Assembly (NCBI RefSeq): GCF_024741135.1 | Contig: NZ_JANSUY010000002.1 | Location: 248,001-312,000 of the forward strand | Source: Aquiflexum gelatinilyticum | Lineage (GTDB): Bacteria > Bacteroidota > Bacteroidia > Cytophagales > Cyclobacteriaceae | Length of the DNA stretch: 64,000 bases | Direction: 5' to 3' | Shown here: positions 51,721 to 61,489 of the stretch, piece after piece | Position numbering within the stretch: the stretch's first letter is position 1 | Layout of the letters: each line of letters opens with the position of its first letter | Position numbers and translations under genes: made by a program | Notes under the pieces: model-generated | Seen by the model: only the letters and a program-made list of their open reading frames with translations | Database searches by the model: none | Told to the model about the DNA's origin: nothing

Positions 51721-52908
51721 TTAAAATAGCCTGAATCCAACCATGAGATAATTGTTGTTTATCATTGCTTTCCAATTTGGATAAAAGTAATCCAAGTTTC
51801 GGGGAACATCCCTTCTATATTCTATTTGGAATCTATTGGCACTAAATCCGAGTCCAAAATTTAAAAACCTGTGATTTTTTGTGAGTTCAATATTAAAGTT
51901 ATCCACCTGTATGGATGAATCAAGATTTCTTGTAATTACAAAAGCGGAATTGGCGTAAAGTCTGCCCCATGTTCGGTTTAGGAAATAATACCTTACACCT
52001 AATGGGAATTCCATTGCTTTAAAATCCAGATTTTGGGTTTCTGGATTTTTGATCCCGTTTGATGTGGTTTTTTGGTAATTTACTTCAAAAAGCAAAGCCC
52101 AGGATTTATGTCTATATGGTAAAACATACTCCAGCTGAACTCCGGCATGAAATCCCAAAGGGTTTTCAAATGGATAAAGTACTTGATTTGGAGATACTTT
52201 TTCTACTGAAAAACTTGAAAAAATTGTGCCTGCGCGAGCATATAAGTGAAAAGGTTTTTGATTTTTATTCGGCTCAAATACAAGTTGCTCAGAAGAATTT
52301 GCATTATTAAAGGTCTTAAAATAATCCCTAAGGTATTTAGTTTGGTAACGGATTTTTTCTAAATCCGCTTCATTGAAATCACTGATATTCAATTTTGTAT
52401 TTAGCTCATTTATGTAGAGTTTGTTCTCTGCAATTCCTTGAGGAGTTTGATACCTTTTATAGACCAGTGGTTTGATGTCAGATCCATCCAATGTATAAAA
52501 GAACCTGATTAAATTTTTTGCCTCGTATTGAAACAACGTCGCTTTTCCTTCTACCAATACCTTCAGAAATAAGGTTTCTGTTTCAAATTCCGGATTTCGG
52601 CTTGCAGACAAAAAGGAATCTAAATTTGATGATTGATCTAATTGAACTGTAGCCCTGACAAACTTGAATGTACTTCCAATGCCAAATTCCGCAACTTGAC
52701 TGATTTCTTTTTTTTCCGATCCGGAGGCAGGATTTGCTTTAAATGAAAATTCTTTAGGGTTGTTTTTCCAGTCGAGGTTTTGGATCAGTACATCAGATTT
52801 TTTTCCTTCGTTGTCAATAAAATATCCTGGCTCATATACTTCTTGAGCGAAGAGATTTGCGATGAAAATTAAATTCAAAGCAATCAGAAAGAATAATTGT
52901 TTTTTCAT
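51721..52908 (-). CDS. Secreted beta-rich protein, probable outer-membrane barrel, unknown
   Basis: This 395-aa exported protein has a signal peptide ending IFIANLFAQ; ATG 52908 (MKKQLFFLIALNLIFIANLFAQ) is preferred over the longer frame from 52944. The C-terminal half has alternating aromatic beta strands (LLFEVNYQKTTSNG, FLNFGLGFSANRFQIEY) and ends NNNYLMVGFRLF, the aromatic C-terminus typical of outer-membrane barrels. Such proteins are numerous in Bacteroidota and mostly unassigned. The neighbour at its 3' end is recG (convergent, 4 nt). Confidence 0.7.
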   Translation of the reverse strand: MKKQLFFLIALNLIFIANLFAQEVYEPGYFIDNEGKKSDVLIQNLDWKNNPKEFSFKANPASGSEKKEISQVAEFGIGSTFKFVRATVQLDQSSNLDSFLSASRNPEFETETLFLKVLVEGKATLFQYEAKNLIRFFYTLDGSDIKPLVYKRYQTPQGIAENKLYINELNTKLNISDFNEADLEKIRYQTKYLRDYFKTFNNANSSEQLVFEPNKNQKPFHLYARAGTIFSSFSVEKVSPNQVLYPFENPLGFHAGVQLEYVLPYRHKSWALLFEVNYQKTTSNGIKNPETQNLDFKAMEFPLGVRYYFLNRTWGRLYANSAFVITRNLDSSIQVDNFNIELTKNHRFLNFGLGFSANRFQIEYRRDVPRNLDYFYPNWKAMINNNYLMVGFRLF

Positions 52909-53057
52909 ACTTGGGTGAATCCTATTGGTGGGTGAAATAAGCATGGCAAAGATATTTTTTTTGATTGAAAAAAAGTCGTTTTAGTCAAAAAACTAATAAT
53001 CAAATTTTAAACAAAAAAGTAACATGTTGAAAATGAGTTTTTTATTGAAAATTAATT

Positions 53058-53105
53058 AAAAAAATTTGGTCTTGGAGTTTCATTTTTTGAATCTCCAAGA
53101 CCAAA
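53058..53105 (-). terminator. Terminator of the Gfo/Idh oxidoreductase gene
   Basis: TTTGGTCTTGGAG (53065-53077) and CTCCAAGACCAAA (53093-53105) form a 13-bp perfect stem with a 15-nt loop. In the minus direction it is followed by a T-run (A-run on plus at 53058-53064). It sits 42 nt after the stop at 53148. Confidence 0.85.
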
Positions 53106-53147
53106 GGATATACGGCTATAAGTATTTATTATTTTACTTTTCAGGGA

Positions 53148-54251
53148 TTATATCATTACCTTTTTCACCGTTTTGGCGGATTCGAGGATGGCATTGACGA
53201 TGCGGATATCTCTCAATCCTTCTTCGCCCGGAACAGGTATTGGCTTGCCTCCCATGATGGCCAAGGAATCCATGTCCATTTGGTTGGCTTGTTGCCAAGG
53301 CACCTGGTAAGGGAAGTTGATCTCTCCTAATGGGCTTTTTCCTTTATTGCCTGAATAGGCCGAAAACGGTGCCATTTCGATCAAGCCTTTTTCGCATTTG
53401 ATGTTGAGGAAGTTGGTGTTTTCAGCAAAGGAAGTTTTGATATTGCCGATCACACCACCGGGAAATTCCAATTGGGCTTCGACTATCTCACCCAACCCAT
53501 CCTTGTAGATTTCTGGTCTTTCGGTCCACACCTTGGCCGCATTGATGGCAATAGGTTCCATGCCGCTGCCCAATCGTGCGCCCTGAATGGCATAGACACC
53601 CATGTCATAGATCACGCCTCCGCCCATTTCTTTTTTTTGTTTCCAATGGTCAGTCCTTCCTTCTCTATATCCTGCAGCACAGTCCACTTGAAGTACTTTA
53701 CCGAGTTGACGTTCCTTTACTATTTTTTGGTAGGCAAGTGTGTTTGGTTCGTGTTGACAACGGTAGCCGATCGAAAGGCTCACTTTATTTTTTTTGCAGG
53801 CATCGATCATGGTCTGACATTCCTGTACAGTCATGGCCATGGGTTTTTCACACCATACATGTTTGCCGGTAGCCGCCGCCTTGACCACATATTCCATGTG
53901 CATCGAAGGTGGAAGGACAATATAGATCACATCGATATCAGGATTATTGGCAATACCCGACATGTTTTCATAATTGTATATGTTCTTTTCCGGGATGTTG
54001 TATTTGGCTTTCCAGGTTTCTGCTTTTGCAGGAGTTCCTGTTACAATTCCGGCAAGGTGGCAGTGCTTGGTAATCTGAAGTCCCGGTGCAAGTAAATCAG
54101 TACTGTAATATCCCAAGCCAACCAAAGCAACGCCAAGTTTATCTTTCTTTTGAAAATTGCTCGAGGCAATTAAGCTAAATGGAGAAAAAAGACTTGCTCC
54201 TGTTACAAGAGTGAGGGTTTTGAGGGTATCCCTCCTGTTGAAGTTTTTCAT
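53148..54251 (-). CDS. Gfo/Idh/MocA-family oxidoreductase with Tat-like leader
   Basis: This 367-aa NAD(P)-dependent sugar/inositol-type dehydrogenase resembles glucose-fructose oxidoreductase. The N-terminus MKNFNRRDTLKTLTLVTGASLF has an RRDTLK twin-arginine pattern, so folded export is likely, as in Gfo. The Rossmann motif is VALVGLGYYSTDLLAPGL, and GKHVWCEKPMAMT carries the conserved EKP. It is preceded and followed by gaps and ends in a strong terminator. Substrate unknown. Confidence 0.9.
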   Translation of the reverse strand: MKNFNRRDTLKTLTLVTGASLFSPFSLIASSNFQKKDKLGVALVGLGYYSTDLLAPGLQITKHCHLAGIVTGTPAKAETWKAKYNIPEKNIYNYENMSGIANNPDIDVIYIVLPPSMHMEYVVKAAATGKHVWCEKPMAMTVQECQTMIDACKKNKVSLSIGYRCQHEPNTLAYQKIVKERQLGKVLQVDCAAGYREGRTDHWKQKKEMGGGVIYDMGVYAIQGARLGSGMEPIAINAAKVWTERPEIYKDGLGEIVEAQLEFPGGVIGNIKTSFAENTNFLNIKCEKGLIEMAPFSAYSGNKGKSPLGEINFPYQVPWQQANQMDMDSLAIMGGKPIPVPGEEGLRDIRIVNAILESAKTVKKVMI

Positions 54252-54382
54252 ATTTAATAGGTTTAAGGTTTATTGTTGTCGTCAAAAATCTTAACATCCT
54301 GAATTTAGCCATTTTTGGACTATCGTTCAAAAAAATCCTTAAATTAGAAGGGAATCCGATTTTTCACATAATCCAAAACACT

Positions 54383-54838
54383 ATGAAAATGCTCTTATTA
54401 ACCGTTTTATTCCTCCTTCCTGTTTTTGCTTTTGCCCAAGGAACCCATAAACCAGTACTTACCCTAGAAGAAGCAATGCGGATGGCTGACGCAGCCGAAG
54501 CCAAAGCAAAGCAGGAAAACTGGAATGTGGTGATTGCGATTTTGGATGATGGCGGACACCTGATAACGCTGAGACGAATGGATGGGGTTCAGCTGGGGAG
54601 CATTGACTTGGCACAGACCAAAGCCAAGACCGCTGTTTTTTACAAAAGAGTATCCAAGGTTTTTGAAGATCAGGTCACACAGGGAAATAACCGTCCTTTA
54701 TCCATGCCGAATGTTTTTGCTTCAGAGGGAGGAGTTCCCATCATAAAGGATGGGGTAGTAATCGGGGCAATCGGGGTTTCAGGAGTGACCTCTGTTCAAG
54801 ATGGCATCGTGGCAGCCGCGGGGTTGGGAGTGCTTTGA
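54383..54838 (+). CDS. GlcG/HbpS-family haem-binding-type protein, secreted
   Basis: This 151-aa exported protein has a signal peptide (LLLTVLFLLPVFAFA, then QGTHKPVLT). The DUF336/GlcG-HbpS domain is visible in LTLEEAMRMADAAEAKAKQENWNVVIAILDDGGHLITLRRMDG, SMPNVFASEGGVPIIKDGVVIGAIGVSGVT and DGIVAAAGL. Such proteins bind haem, iron or act as sensor partners. It stands alone beside the Gfo/Idh gene, divergent from it. Confidence 0.87.
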   Translation: MKMLLLTVLFLLPVFAFAQGTHKPVLTLEEAMRMADAAEAKAKQENWNVVIAILDDGGHLITLRRMDGVQLGSIDLAQTKAKTAVFYKRVSKVFEDQVTQGNNRPLSMPNVFASEGGVPIIKDGVVIGAIGVSGVTSVQDGIVAAAGLGVL

Positions 54839-54860
54839 TTTTTTTTAACCAGATTAAATT

Positions 54861-54889
54861 CCTTCAAAAATCATTCCTTGAAGGTTTTA
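54861..54889 (+). terminator. Terminator of the GlcG/HbpS-like gene
   Basis: CCTTCAA (54861-54867) and TTGAAGG (54878-54884) pair across 10 nt and are followed by TTTTAT, 22 nt after the stop. Confidence 0.55.
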
Positions 54890-54920
54890 TATAATCATTC
54901 AAAAAATCATAGTGGGCGCA

Positions 54921-54951
54921 AAAAATCCCCTTCTGAAATTATCAGAAGGGG
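54921..54951 (-). terminator. Terminator of the carboxylesterase gene
   Basis: CCCCTTCTGA (54927-54936) and TCAGAAGGGG (54942-54951) form a 10-bp stem with a 5-nt loop. The minus-strand transcript then meets a T-run, 24 nt after the stop at 54975. Confidence 0.85.
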
Positions 54952-54974
54952 CTATGGTTTAATAGGGAGCGAAG

Positions 54975-56609
54975 TTATTTGTTGTTCTTAAAGAACCTGT
55001 CATGGAACCGGTACCTTGCATCATTGGTGGCCTTGACAGTTTTGGATTCAGTATTGATCACCATCACAGGAGGATTGTCATCTTTAGGCAATGCCTTGGG
55101 CCATTCAGGTAGGCCTTCTCCATTGGGATTACCTGTTTTGACAAAGTTGGTGAAGAATTCCAGCATGGTTTCTGAAGTTTTATAATCATCTTCTGTCCAG
55201 GCAAATTCTTTGATTCGGTCAAGATTTCCCATGGCATACTCGATTTCGGCGGCATGTGGTGCGCCGAGGTCTTTTGGTCTTGGAGGCGCATTGTTTGCTC
55301 TTTTGGAAGTCCCTCCTGCTAGGCCTGTTTCCAAAGTCTGATCCACCAACGGCGGTCTCAGTTTGGCATACAGGTATCGGTAGACAGGTTGATCTGAGTT
55401 GCTGCGGTGAAGGTCAAACCACTTCCAAGTGCTGTAAGAAATGAACCTGTCACCTGCCAAATCCATGGCCGAGTAAGCCACCTGCTCTTCTGTCTCATGC
55501 GGATACAGTTTCAACACTTCCTCAAAATCATTCGGATAAGCCTGCTTTACTTTGGTGATGAAATTTTCTTTGGTATTAGGTAAACCCTGCATAAATGCTG
55601 CGGCAGGATTTTCCTGGGTATTCCAGCCCAAAAGCAAAGGAACCTGGGCCTGCTCTCTTGCATTGAATATTTCCACCAAACTTTTTGGAAGTACATGTCC
55701 ATCAAGGACAACAGGGAATCCAAACCTGCCTGATTCATTGTACATCTCATAAATATCGCGGGCAGGCATTTTTCTCATTTCGGCAATGCTTTTGACCCCG
55801 AATTTCTGCAGGAATTCTACTCCGATTTTTTCAGCTTCTGCCAAAGTGGTCGGGGCCAAAGCCGAAACACCTGATCCACTTTCTCCTATGGCACCCGCAA
55901 TCAGATTTCGGGACAATGGAGAGGCCATTTGGTAACTCACTGCAATTGAGCCTGCAGATTCACCTGCAATGGTCACTTTCTTTGGGTCTCCGCCAAAAGC
56001 GGCAATATTTTCATTGACCCATTTCAGGGCCATTGCTTGGTCCATCAAGGCGTAGTTTCCCGAAGCTTTGTAAGGGGCTTCAGCACTCAGTTCAGGATGG
56101 GCAAGGAAGCCAAAGATGTTGAGTCGGTAGTTGACTGTCACGACGACGACGCCTTTTTTGGCCATGCTTTCACCGTCATACCGCGGCTCGGCACCGTCGC
56201 CTGCTACGAATCCCCCGCCAAAAAAGTAGACCAAAACCGGCAGGTCTTTGCTCGTCCTGGTTGTCGGAGTCCAGATATTCAGGTAAAGACAATCTTCACT
56301 CACGCCGTTAGAGCGGGAATTCATATCGCCCCAAATGAGTTTTTGCATAGGTCGGGGTCCAAATTCTTTGGTGACCTTCACTCCGCTCCAGTTATCCAAT
56401 GGTTGTGGCGCTTTCCATCTCAATTCTCCTACCGGAGGTTTGGCAAATGGAACTCCAAAGTAGGTTTGGATTCCGGTCTTGGTGTTGTAATCTCCTTCAA
56501 TGATCCCGTTTTTGATAGTGGCCTGTACCGGAAAAGCGTCTTTTCCCTGAGCAAACATGGCAGATGAAGTCATAAGAAGGAAAACTAAAGTGAATAGGCT
56601 ATGTTTCAT
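54975..56609 (-). CDS. Carboxylesterase type B, secreted
   Basis: This 544-aa alpha/beta hydrolase has a signal peptide (LFTLVFLLMTSSAMFAQ). The nucleophile elbow is VTIAGESAGSIAVSY (Ser ~ residue 215), the oxyanion hole FFGGGFVAGDGAEP, and EDCLYLNIWTP the conserved N-terminal block. The type B family includes para-nitrobenzyl esterases, feruloyl-type and xenobiotic esterases. The divergent neighbour is a Nudix-HTH regulator (102 nt between the two starts), which suggests local control. Substrate unknown. Confidence 0.92.
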   Translation of the reverse strand: MKHSLFTLVFLLMTSSAMFAQGKDAFPVQATIKNGIIEGDYNTKTGIQTYFGVPFAKPPVGELRWKAPQPLDNWSGVKVTKEFGPRPMQKLIWGDMNSRSNGVSEDCLYLNIWTPTTRTSKDLPVLVYFFGGGFVAGDGAEPRYDGESMAKKGVVVVTVNYRLNIFGFLAHPELSAEAPYKASGNYALMDQAMALKWVNENIAAFGGDPKKVTIAGESAGSIAVSYQMASPLSRNLIAGAIGESGSGVSALAPTTLAEAEKIGVEFLQKFGVKSIAEMRKMPARDIYEMYNESGRFGFPVVLDGHVLPKSLVEIFNAREQAQVPLLLGWNTQENPAAAFMQGLPNTKENFITKVKQAYPNDFEEVLKLYPHETEEQVAYSAMDLAGDRFISYSTWKWFDLHRSNSDQPVYRYLYAKLRPPLVDQTLETGLAGGTSKRANNAPPRPKDLGAPHAAEIEYAMGNLDRIKEFAWTEDDYKTSETMLEFFTNFVKTGNPNGEGLPEWPKALPKDDNPPVMVINTESKTVKATNDARYRFHDRFFKNNK

Positions 56610-56711
56610 TTTGGGTTGGGATTTGGTTCTATTGTAACATATTGAGACAATAATAATTGTTTGTTAACATTTTTCCTATTTACTTGATGCTTGATTCATT
56701 CGCCCCAAAGC

Positions 56712-57416
56712 ATGACAGTCCTTGAAACGCAGGGTTTTTTACCCCATATCGCATTTGATTCGGTTATTTTTGGTTTCTCAAAAGGAAAGTTGAAAATCCT
56801 GCTCATGGAATACCATGATACAGGCTGGCTGGCTTTGCCCGGAGGTTTTGTCAGGAAAGAGGAGGACTTGGATGAGGCGGCAAAACGCGGACTGAAAGAA
56901 AGAACGGGTCTGGACAATATCTACCTGGAGCAGTTTTATACTTTTGGAAACATGGCAAGGTTCAAACCTGAGGTGATGCAGACAATCTTGGAAGCGAACG
57001 GTTTTTTTTTAGATCCGGACCATTGGATGCTGGACAGGTTTATTTCAGTCTCTTATTTTGCCTTGATAAATTTTGAAAAGGTGATCCTCACCCCTGATGA
57101 ATTGTCCGATTCGATTGCTTGGTACGAAATCGACAGCCTACCCAAACTGATTTTGGACCACAATGCGATCGTGGCCAAAGCATTGCAGACCTTGAGGGAA
57201 AATCTGGAAAGGAAGCTTATAGGTGGAAACCTGCTACCTGAACGCTTTACTATGAATGAACTCCAACAGGTTTATGAAGCGATTTTTGGCGAAAAAATCC
57301 GGAGAACGACTTTTCAAAGAAAGATGCTCGGGCTCGATATCCTCGAAAGACATGAAAAGCTCTACACAGGCAAAAGCCATAAAGCCCCGTACCTGTATAG
57401 TTTTAAGAAGGTCTAG
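56712..57416 (+). CDS. Nudix-fold transcriptional regulator with winged-HTH (NrtR/AraR-like)
   Basis: This 234-aa protein has a Nudix domain (about 10-140) and a C-terminal DNA-binding domain ([32 protein letters not shown]). The Nudix box is degenerate: [24 protein letters not shown] has R-G and E-R where catalytic hydrolases have R-E and E-E. Loss of these glutamates fits the NrtR/AraR group, in which the fold senses a ligand instead of hydrolysing one. ATG 56712 is chosen because the frame upstream opens only from TTG 56691. It is divergent from the carboxylesterase and close upstream of the BNR-protein gene, so either could be its target. Confidence 0.87.
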   Translation: MTVLETQGFLPHIAFDSVIFGFSKGKLKILLMEYHDTGWLALPGGFVRKEEDLDEAAKRGLKERTGLDNIYLEQFYTFGNMARFKPEVMQTILEANGFFLDPDHWMLDRFISVSYFALINFEKVILTPDELSDSIAWYEIDSLPKLILDHNAIVAKALQTLRENLERKLIGGNLLPERFTMNELQQVYEAIFGEKIRRTTFQRKMLGLDILERHEKLYTGKSHKAPYLYSFKKV

Positions 57417-57502
57417 CATCTCAAATATTCTTGGTTTCAATCTCTTCATTATATTTTTTAAATTTTTTTCACCAAATTCAAAAAAACCAATCAACCTTTA
57501 GC

Positions 57503-60500
57503 ATGAAAAAACTGATTTTATTCGGCATGATACTTTTCATGTCTTTTCCTACTTTTTCCCAAAGAGGAAAATCCAATCCTGCATCTGTTCCTCAGTTTGA
57601 TGCTGAATTGTACCAAGGACTCAAATGGAGAAACATTGGACCATTCAGAGGAGGCAGGTCCAATGCCGTCTCCGGAGTGCCAAACAATGATCAGGTGTTT
57701 TTTGTAGGCTACACAGGTGGTGGTCTTTGGAAAACAGACAATGCCGGTATTTCATGGCACAATGTGTCAGACGGTTTTTTCAAAACAGGTTCTGTGGGCG
57801 AAATCGCAGTAAGTGAATCGGACCCCAATGTGATCTATGTTGGAATGGGTGAACATGCCATCCGGGGAGTGATGACTTCTTTTGGAGATGGTGTATATAA
57901 ATCTACCGATGGGGGTAAAACCTGGAAAAACATGGGATTGGAGAAGACCCGTCACATTTCAGACATCAGCATCCATCCCGACAATCCTGATATTGTATTT
58001 GTAGCGGCACAGGGTGCGGCACACGGGCCAAGTGAGGAAAGGGGAATTTATAAAAGTACAGACGGAGGTACTACTTGGACCAAAGTACTGTATGTTGACC
58101 AAAACACCGGAGCTTCTTCCCTAAGCATGGATTTCAATAACCCGAGGATTTTGTATGCTGCAATGTGGGAATACCGCAGGTTGCCTTGGCAGGTACAAAG
58201 TGGCGGTGCAGGTTGTGGTATCTGGAAATCTGTAGATGGTGGAGATACATGGGCAAAAATCAACAATGGTCTTCCTGCAGAAATGGGGAAAATCGGGGTA
58301 AGTGTCTCAAGAGCCAATTCAGAAAGGGTTTTCGCCATTGTGGAAGCTGAGAAATCAGTTGCCGGTGTCTATCGTTCGGATAATGGCGGCGAAACTTGGG
58401 CACATATGACAAACAATCAATTGCTGACCTCAAGGTCTTGGTATTATATGGAAGTGGAGGCTGACCCGGTCAATGCCGATGTGGTTTATGTACTGAATTC
58501 ACCCTTGACCAAATCAATCGATGGTGGCAAAAATTTCACTGTTGTGGCGGTCAGGCATATCGATACGCATGACCTTTGGATCAATCCAAACAACCCATCC
58601 AATATGATTTTGGGTGATGATGGTGGCGCGGAGATTACTTATGATGCTGGCAAAAGTTGGTCTACCCAGGACAATCAGCCTTCTGCACAGTTTTATAGGG
58701 TCAATGTGGATGCAGGTTTCCCTTATAAACTTTATGCAGGACAGCAGGACAACACGTCTTTGGTCATCGCCAGCAGAAACAACTACATCGGACTGACAGA
58801 TAAGGATTGGTTTATCGGCCCGGGTTGTGAATCTGCTTTCATTGCTTTTGACCCAAATAACCCTGTTTTGCTATATGGAGGTTGTTACCAGGGATTGATT
58901 GACGTGATGGATACCCAACACGGACATACCAAAGACATCAGACAATATCCCTCCAATATTTTGGCCTATGATGCCAAGGATATGCGGTTCCGTTTCAATT
59001 GGAATGCGCCGGTCATTGCTTCTCCACATGATTACAATACCATTTACCATGGAGGAAATGTTCTTTTCAAAACCACTGACGGAGGCATGTCATGGGAAGA
59101 AATCAGCCCTGACCTCACCCGAAATGAGGAATCCAAACAAGGACCTGGTGGGGCACCGATTACCAATGAAGGTGCGGGTGGAGAAAATTACAATACCTTA
59201 AGCTATGTCATAGAATCTATCCATGAAAAGGGAGTGATTTATACAGGAAGTGATTGTGGTCTGGTCCATATCACCAAGGACGGCGGAAAAACATGGGAAA
59301 ATATCACCCCTTCCGGTTTGCCCGAAAGTCTGATCCAATCCATTGAAGTTTCCCCACATGACAAAGGAACCGCCTATGTGGCCGCAACACGGTACAAGTT
59401 CAATGATTTTTCGAATATGTCTTTCAAGACTATTGACTATGGAAAAACCTGGACAAAAATAGATGCAGGTATAGATAAAGACGATTTTATCAAAGTGATC
59501 AGAGAAGACAAGAAAGCCAAAGGTCTTTTGTATGGAGGTGCTGAAAGGGGTTTTTACATTTCTTTCAATGGCGGCTCAAATTGGCAAAAACTCCAATTGA
59601 ACCTTCCTTTGGTTCCAATCACCGATATGACTTTTGCTGATAATGATTTGGTCATCTCCACAGCAGGAAGGGCTTTTTGGATTTTGGATGACCTCAGTGC
59701 CCTTCAGCAGTCTAAAGGGAATTTCTCAGGACTGAAAATTTATTCCCCAAAGCCGACATACAAGTACGAAGGATACATTCCTTCTTGGATGGACCTTCCT
59801 CCGGGAATCGGACAAAACCCTGCAACGGGCGTGATTTTGGATTATTATTTGCCCGAAAAAATAGACTCATTGGAAGTTACACTTGAAATCCTCGACGGGT
59901 CAGGCATAGTCATCCGGTCTTATTCTTCGATGAAGGATGAAAGTTTCAAACCCTTTTCCGGCGGACCTTCTCCTGAACAGGTGATTCCTGCCAAAAAAGG
60001 ATTGAACAGGTTTGCATGGAATTTTAGAGGAGAAACGCTATTGGATATTCCCAATGCTTTTGTCTATGGGGATTACAGCGGACACCGTGTAGCTCCGGGA
60101 AAATACAAGGCGAGGCTTAGCTATAATGGAGCTGTTTCCGAAACCGAAATCGAAGTAGTACAGGATCCAAATCTCAAAAACATCAGCTCACAGGATTGGA
60201 AAGAACAGCAGGCGTTGCTCGAAATGGCAGCATTATCCATCACAGATATCCACCAATCAGTGAATGACATGAGGAAAGTTAAAAGTCAGATAGAGCACCA
60301 TAATTCATTGTTGGAAGATAAAGAAGATGCAAAAGCACTCTATCAGGCCGGTAAGGATTTGATCCAAAAGTTGGTGGATTGGGAAGCCAAGCTCGTCGAA
60401 ACCCGTCAGGCTAATTTCCAGGATGTCATCAATTTTCCGAGTCAGTTAAATGCCCAATACTTTGACCTCAGGGCAACAGTAGATGTGCATGATCCAAGGC

Positions 60501-60649
60501 TTACAGCGGGTTCAAAACAGCGTTTGGTGGATTTGGATAAGGAATGGGAAGGATATAAATCGGATTTGAAAAACTTGATAGAAAATGACATCAAGCAGTA
60601 CAATGAAAAATTCAAGGCACAGAATCTTCCTGCCGTAATCATCAATTAA
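57503..60649 (+). CDS. Secreted BNR/Asp-box (VPS10-sortilin-like) repeat protein
   Basis: This 1048-aa exported protein has a signal peptide ([20 protein letters not shown]) from ATG 57503; the frame opens upstream only in a stretch without leader logic. The body carries many S/T-x-D-x-G-x-T/S-W Asp-box motifs ([60 protein letters not shown]), forming a large beta-propeller as in sortilin-like or exo-alpha-sialidase-like proteins. The C-terminal part is helical. It has no clear catalytic motif. A peptidase or binding role is possible; the type is common in Bacteroidota. Confidence 0.88.
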   Translation: MKKLILFGMILFMSFPTFSQRGKSNPASVPQFDAELYQGLKWRNIGPFRGGRSNAVSGVPNNDQVFFVGYTGGGLWKTDNAGISWHNVSDGFFKTGSVGEIAVSESDPNVIYVGMGEHAIRGVMTSFGDGVYKSTDGGKTWKNMGLEKTRHISDISIHPDNPDIVFVAAQGAAHGPSEERGIYKSTDGGTTWTKVLYVDQNTGASSLSMDFNNPRILYAAMWEYRRLPWQVQSGGAGCGIWKSVDGGDTWAKINNGLPAEMGKIGVSVSRANSERVFAIVEAEKSVAGVYRSDNGGETWAHMTNNQLLTSRSWYYMEVEADPVNADVVYVLNSPLTKSIDGGKNFTVVAVRHIDTHDLWINPNNPSNMILGDDGGAEITYDAGKSWSTQDNQPSAQFYRVNVDAGFPYKLYAGQQDNTSLVIASRNNYIGLTDKDWFIGPGCESAFIAFDPNNPVLLYGGCYQGLIDVMDTQHGHTKDIRQYPSNILAYDAKDMRFRFNWNAPVIASPHDYNTIYHGGNVLFKTTDGGMSWEEISPDLTRNEESKQGPGGAPITNEGAGGENYNTLSYVIESIHEKGVIYTGSDCGLVHITKDGGKTWENITPSGLPESLIQSIEVSPHDKGTAYVAATRYKFNDFSNMSFKTIDYGKTWTKIDAGIDKDDFIKVIREDKKAKGLLYGGAERGFYISFNGGSNWQKLQLNLPLVPITDMTFADNDLVISTAGRAFWILDDLSALQQSKGNFSGLKIYSPKPTYKYEGYIPSWMDLPPGIGQNPATGVILDYYLPEKIDSLEVTLEILDGSGIVIRSYSSMKDESFKPFSGGPSPEQVIPAKKGLNRFAWNFRGETLLDIPNAFVYGDYSGHRVAPGKYKARLSYNGAVSETEIEVVQDPNLKNISSQDWKEQQALLEMAALSITDIHQSVNDMRKVKSQIEHHNSLLEDKEDAKALYQAGKDLIQKLVDWEAKLVETRQANFQDVINFPSQLNAQYFDLRATVDVHDPRLTAGSKQRLVDLDKEWEGYKSDLKNLIENDIKQYNEKFKAQNLPAVIIN

Positions 60650-60706
60650 AATTATGTAGATTAAATTAATCCAAAAGAATTAAACTTTTTTCTTTCATAT
60701 GAGTCT

Positions 60707-60735
60707 AAAAGAGAGGTTTTCAAAACCTCTCTTTT
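60707..60735. terminator. Perfect bidirectional hairpin terminator
   Basis: AAAAGAGAGGTTTT (60707-60720) and AAAACCTCTCTTTT (60722-60735) are exact complements around a single C, with A/T ends. The hairpin follows the BNR-protein gene by 57 nt. Confidence 0.85.
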
Positions 60736-60766
60736 AATTTACTCCAAACCAAAACAATTACACATT

Positions 60767-61351
60767 ATGAAAATCATTGCCTCATTCATTATCCTATTAG
60801 CTTCAGTAATCACTTTTGTTGATAGCCCTGTTCCGGCTACAGTAAGTATTTCAGAAAGTACCCTCACTTGGAAAGCGAAGAAAGTAACCGGAGAACATTA
60901 CGGTAAAGTGCCTTTGGCTGATGCCAAGCTTGATTATGCAAACGGAAAAATCACCGGTGGTTCCTTTGAAATGGACATGACATCCCTGACTGTGGAGGAC
61001 ATCACCGATGCAGGTTCCAACAAAAGATTGACAGACCATTTGAAGTCTGATGACTTCTTCTCAGTTGCAAAGTTTAATAAATCAACCTTTGTCATCAAGC
61101 AGGCAAAATCCTCCAACGGAAAAGATTATGAAATCACAGGTGACCTTACCATCAAAGGCATCACAGCCCCTGTCACCTTCCCAGCCAAAGTCGAGGTAGC
61201 AGGCAATAAAATCACTGCAACCGGTACCATCACTTTTGACAGGACAAAATATGATATCAAATACAGATCAGGAAGTTATTTTGAAGATTTGGCTGACAAA
61301 CTGATCTACGATGATGTCACTTTGGATGTCAAATTGGTAGCCATGAATTAA
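60767..61351 (+). CDS. YceI-family periplasmic protein
   Basis: This 194-aa exported lipocalin-like protein (YceI, polyisoprenoid-binding) has a hydrophobic leader MKIIASFIILLASVITFV and the domain pattern ESTLTWKAKKVTGEHYGKVPLADAKLDYANGKITGGSFEMDMTSLTV, HLKSDDFFSVAKFNKSTFVIKQ and DLTIKGITAPVTFPAKVEV. YceI-like proteins bind isoprenoid lipids, and some are induced by stress. It stands between two strong hairpins, so it is transcribed alone. Confidence 0.92.
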   Translation: MKIIASFIILLASVITFVDSPVPATVSISESTLTWKAKKVTGEHYGKVPLADAKLDYANGKITGGSFEMDMTSLTVEDITDAGSNKRLTDHLKSDDFFSVAKFNKSTFVIKQAKSSNGKDYEITGDLTIKGITAPVTFPAKVEVAGNKITATGTITFDRTKYDIKYRSGSYFEDLADKLIYDDVTLDVKLVAMN

Positions 61352-61370
61352 TGATAAATTTTATTTTCGA

Positions 61371-61405
61371 AGCCCAATTCCGAATTCGGAATTGGGCTTT
61401 TTGTT
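61371..61405 (+). terminator. Terminator of the YceI gene
   Basis: AGCCCAATTCCGAA at 61371 and its exact complement ending at 61398 make a 28-nt perfect palindrome followed by TTTTTGTTTTT, 20 nt after the stop. Confidence 0.9.
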
Positions 61406-61477
61406 TTTAAGGGCTATCAAGTGTTAATTTTCCTAAATAATTGAATGAGGCGAAGGTAATAAAGGCAAACACTTTAG

Positions 61478-61485
61478 TAATTTAG
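61478..61485 (+). promoter_or_regulatory. Possible -7 element before recJ
   Basis: TAATTTAG resembles TAnnTTTG with one mismatch and lies 5 nt before the ATG at 61490, which would make the transcript nearly leaderless. Weak evidence. Confidence 0.25.
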
Positions 61486-61489
61486 CCAA

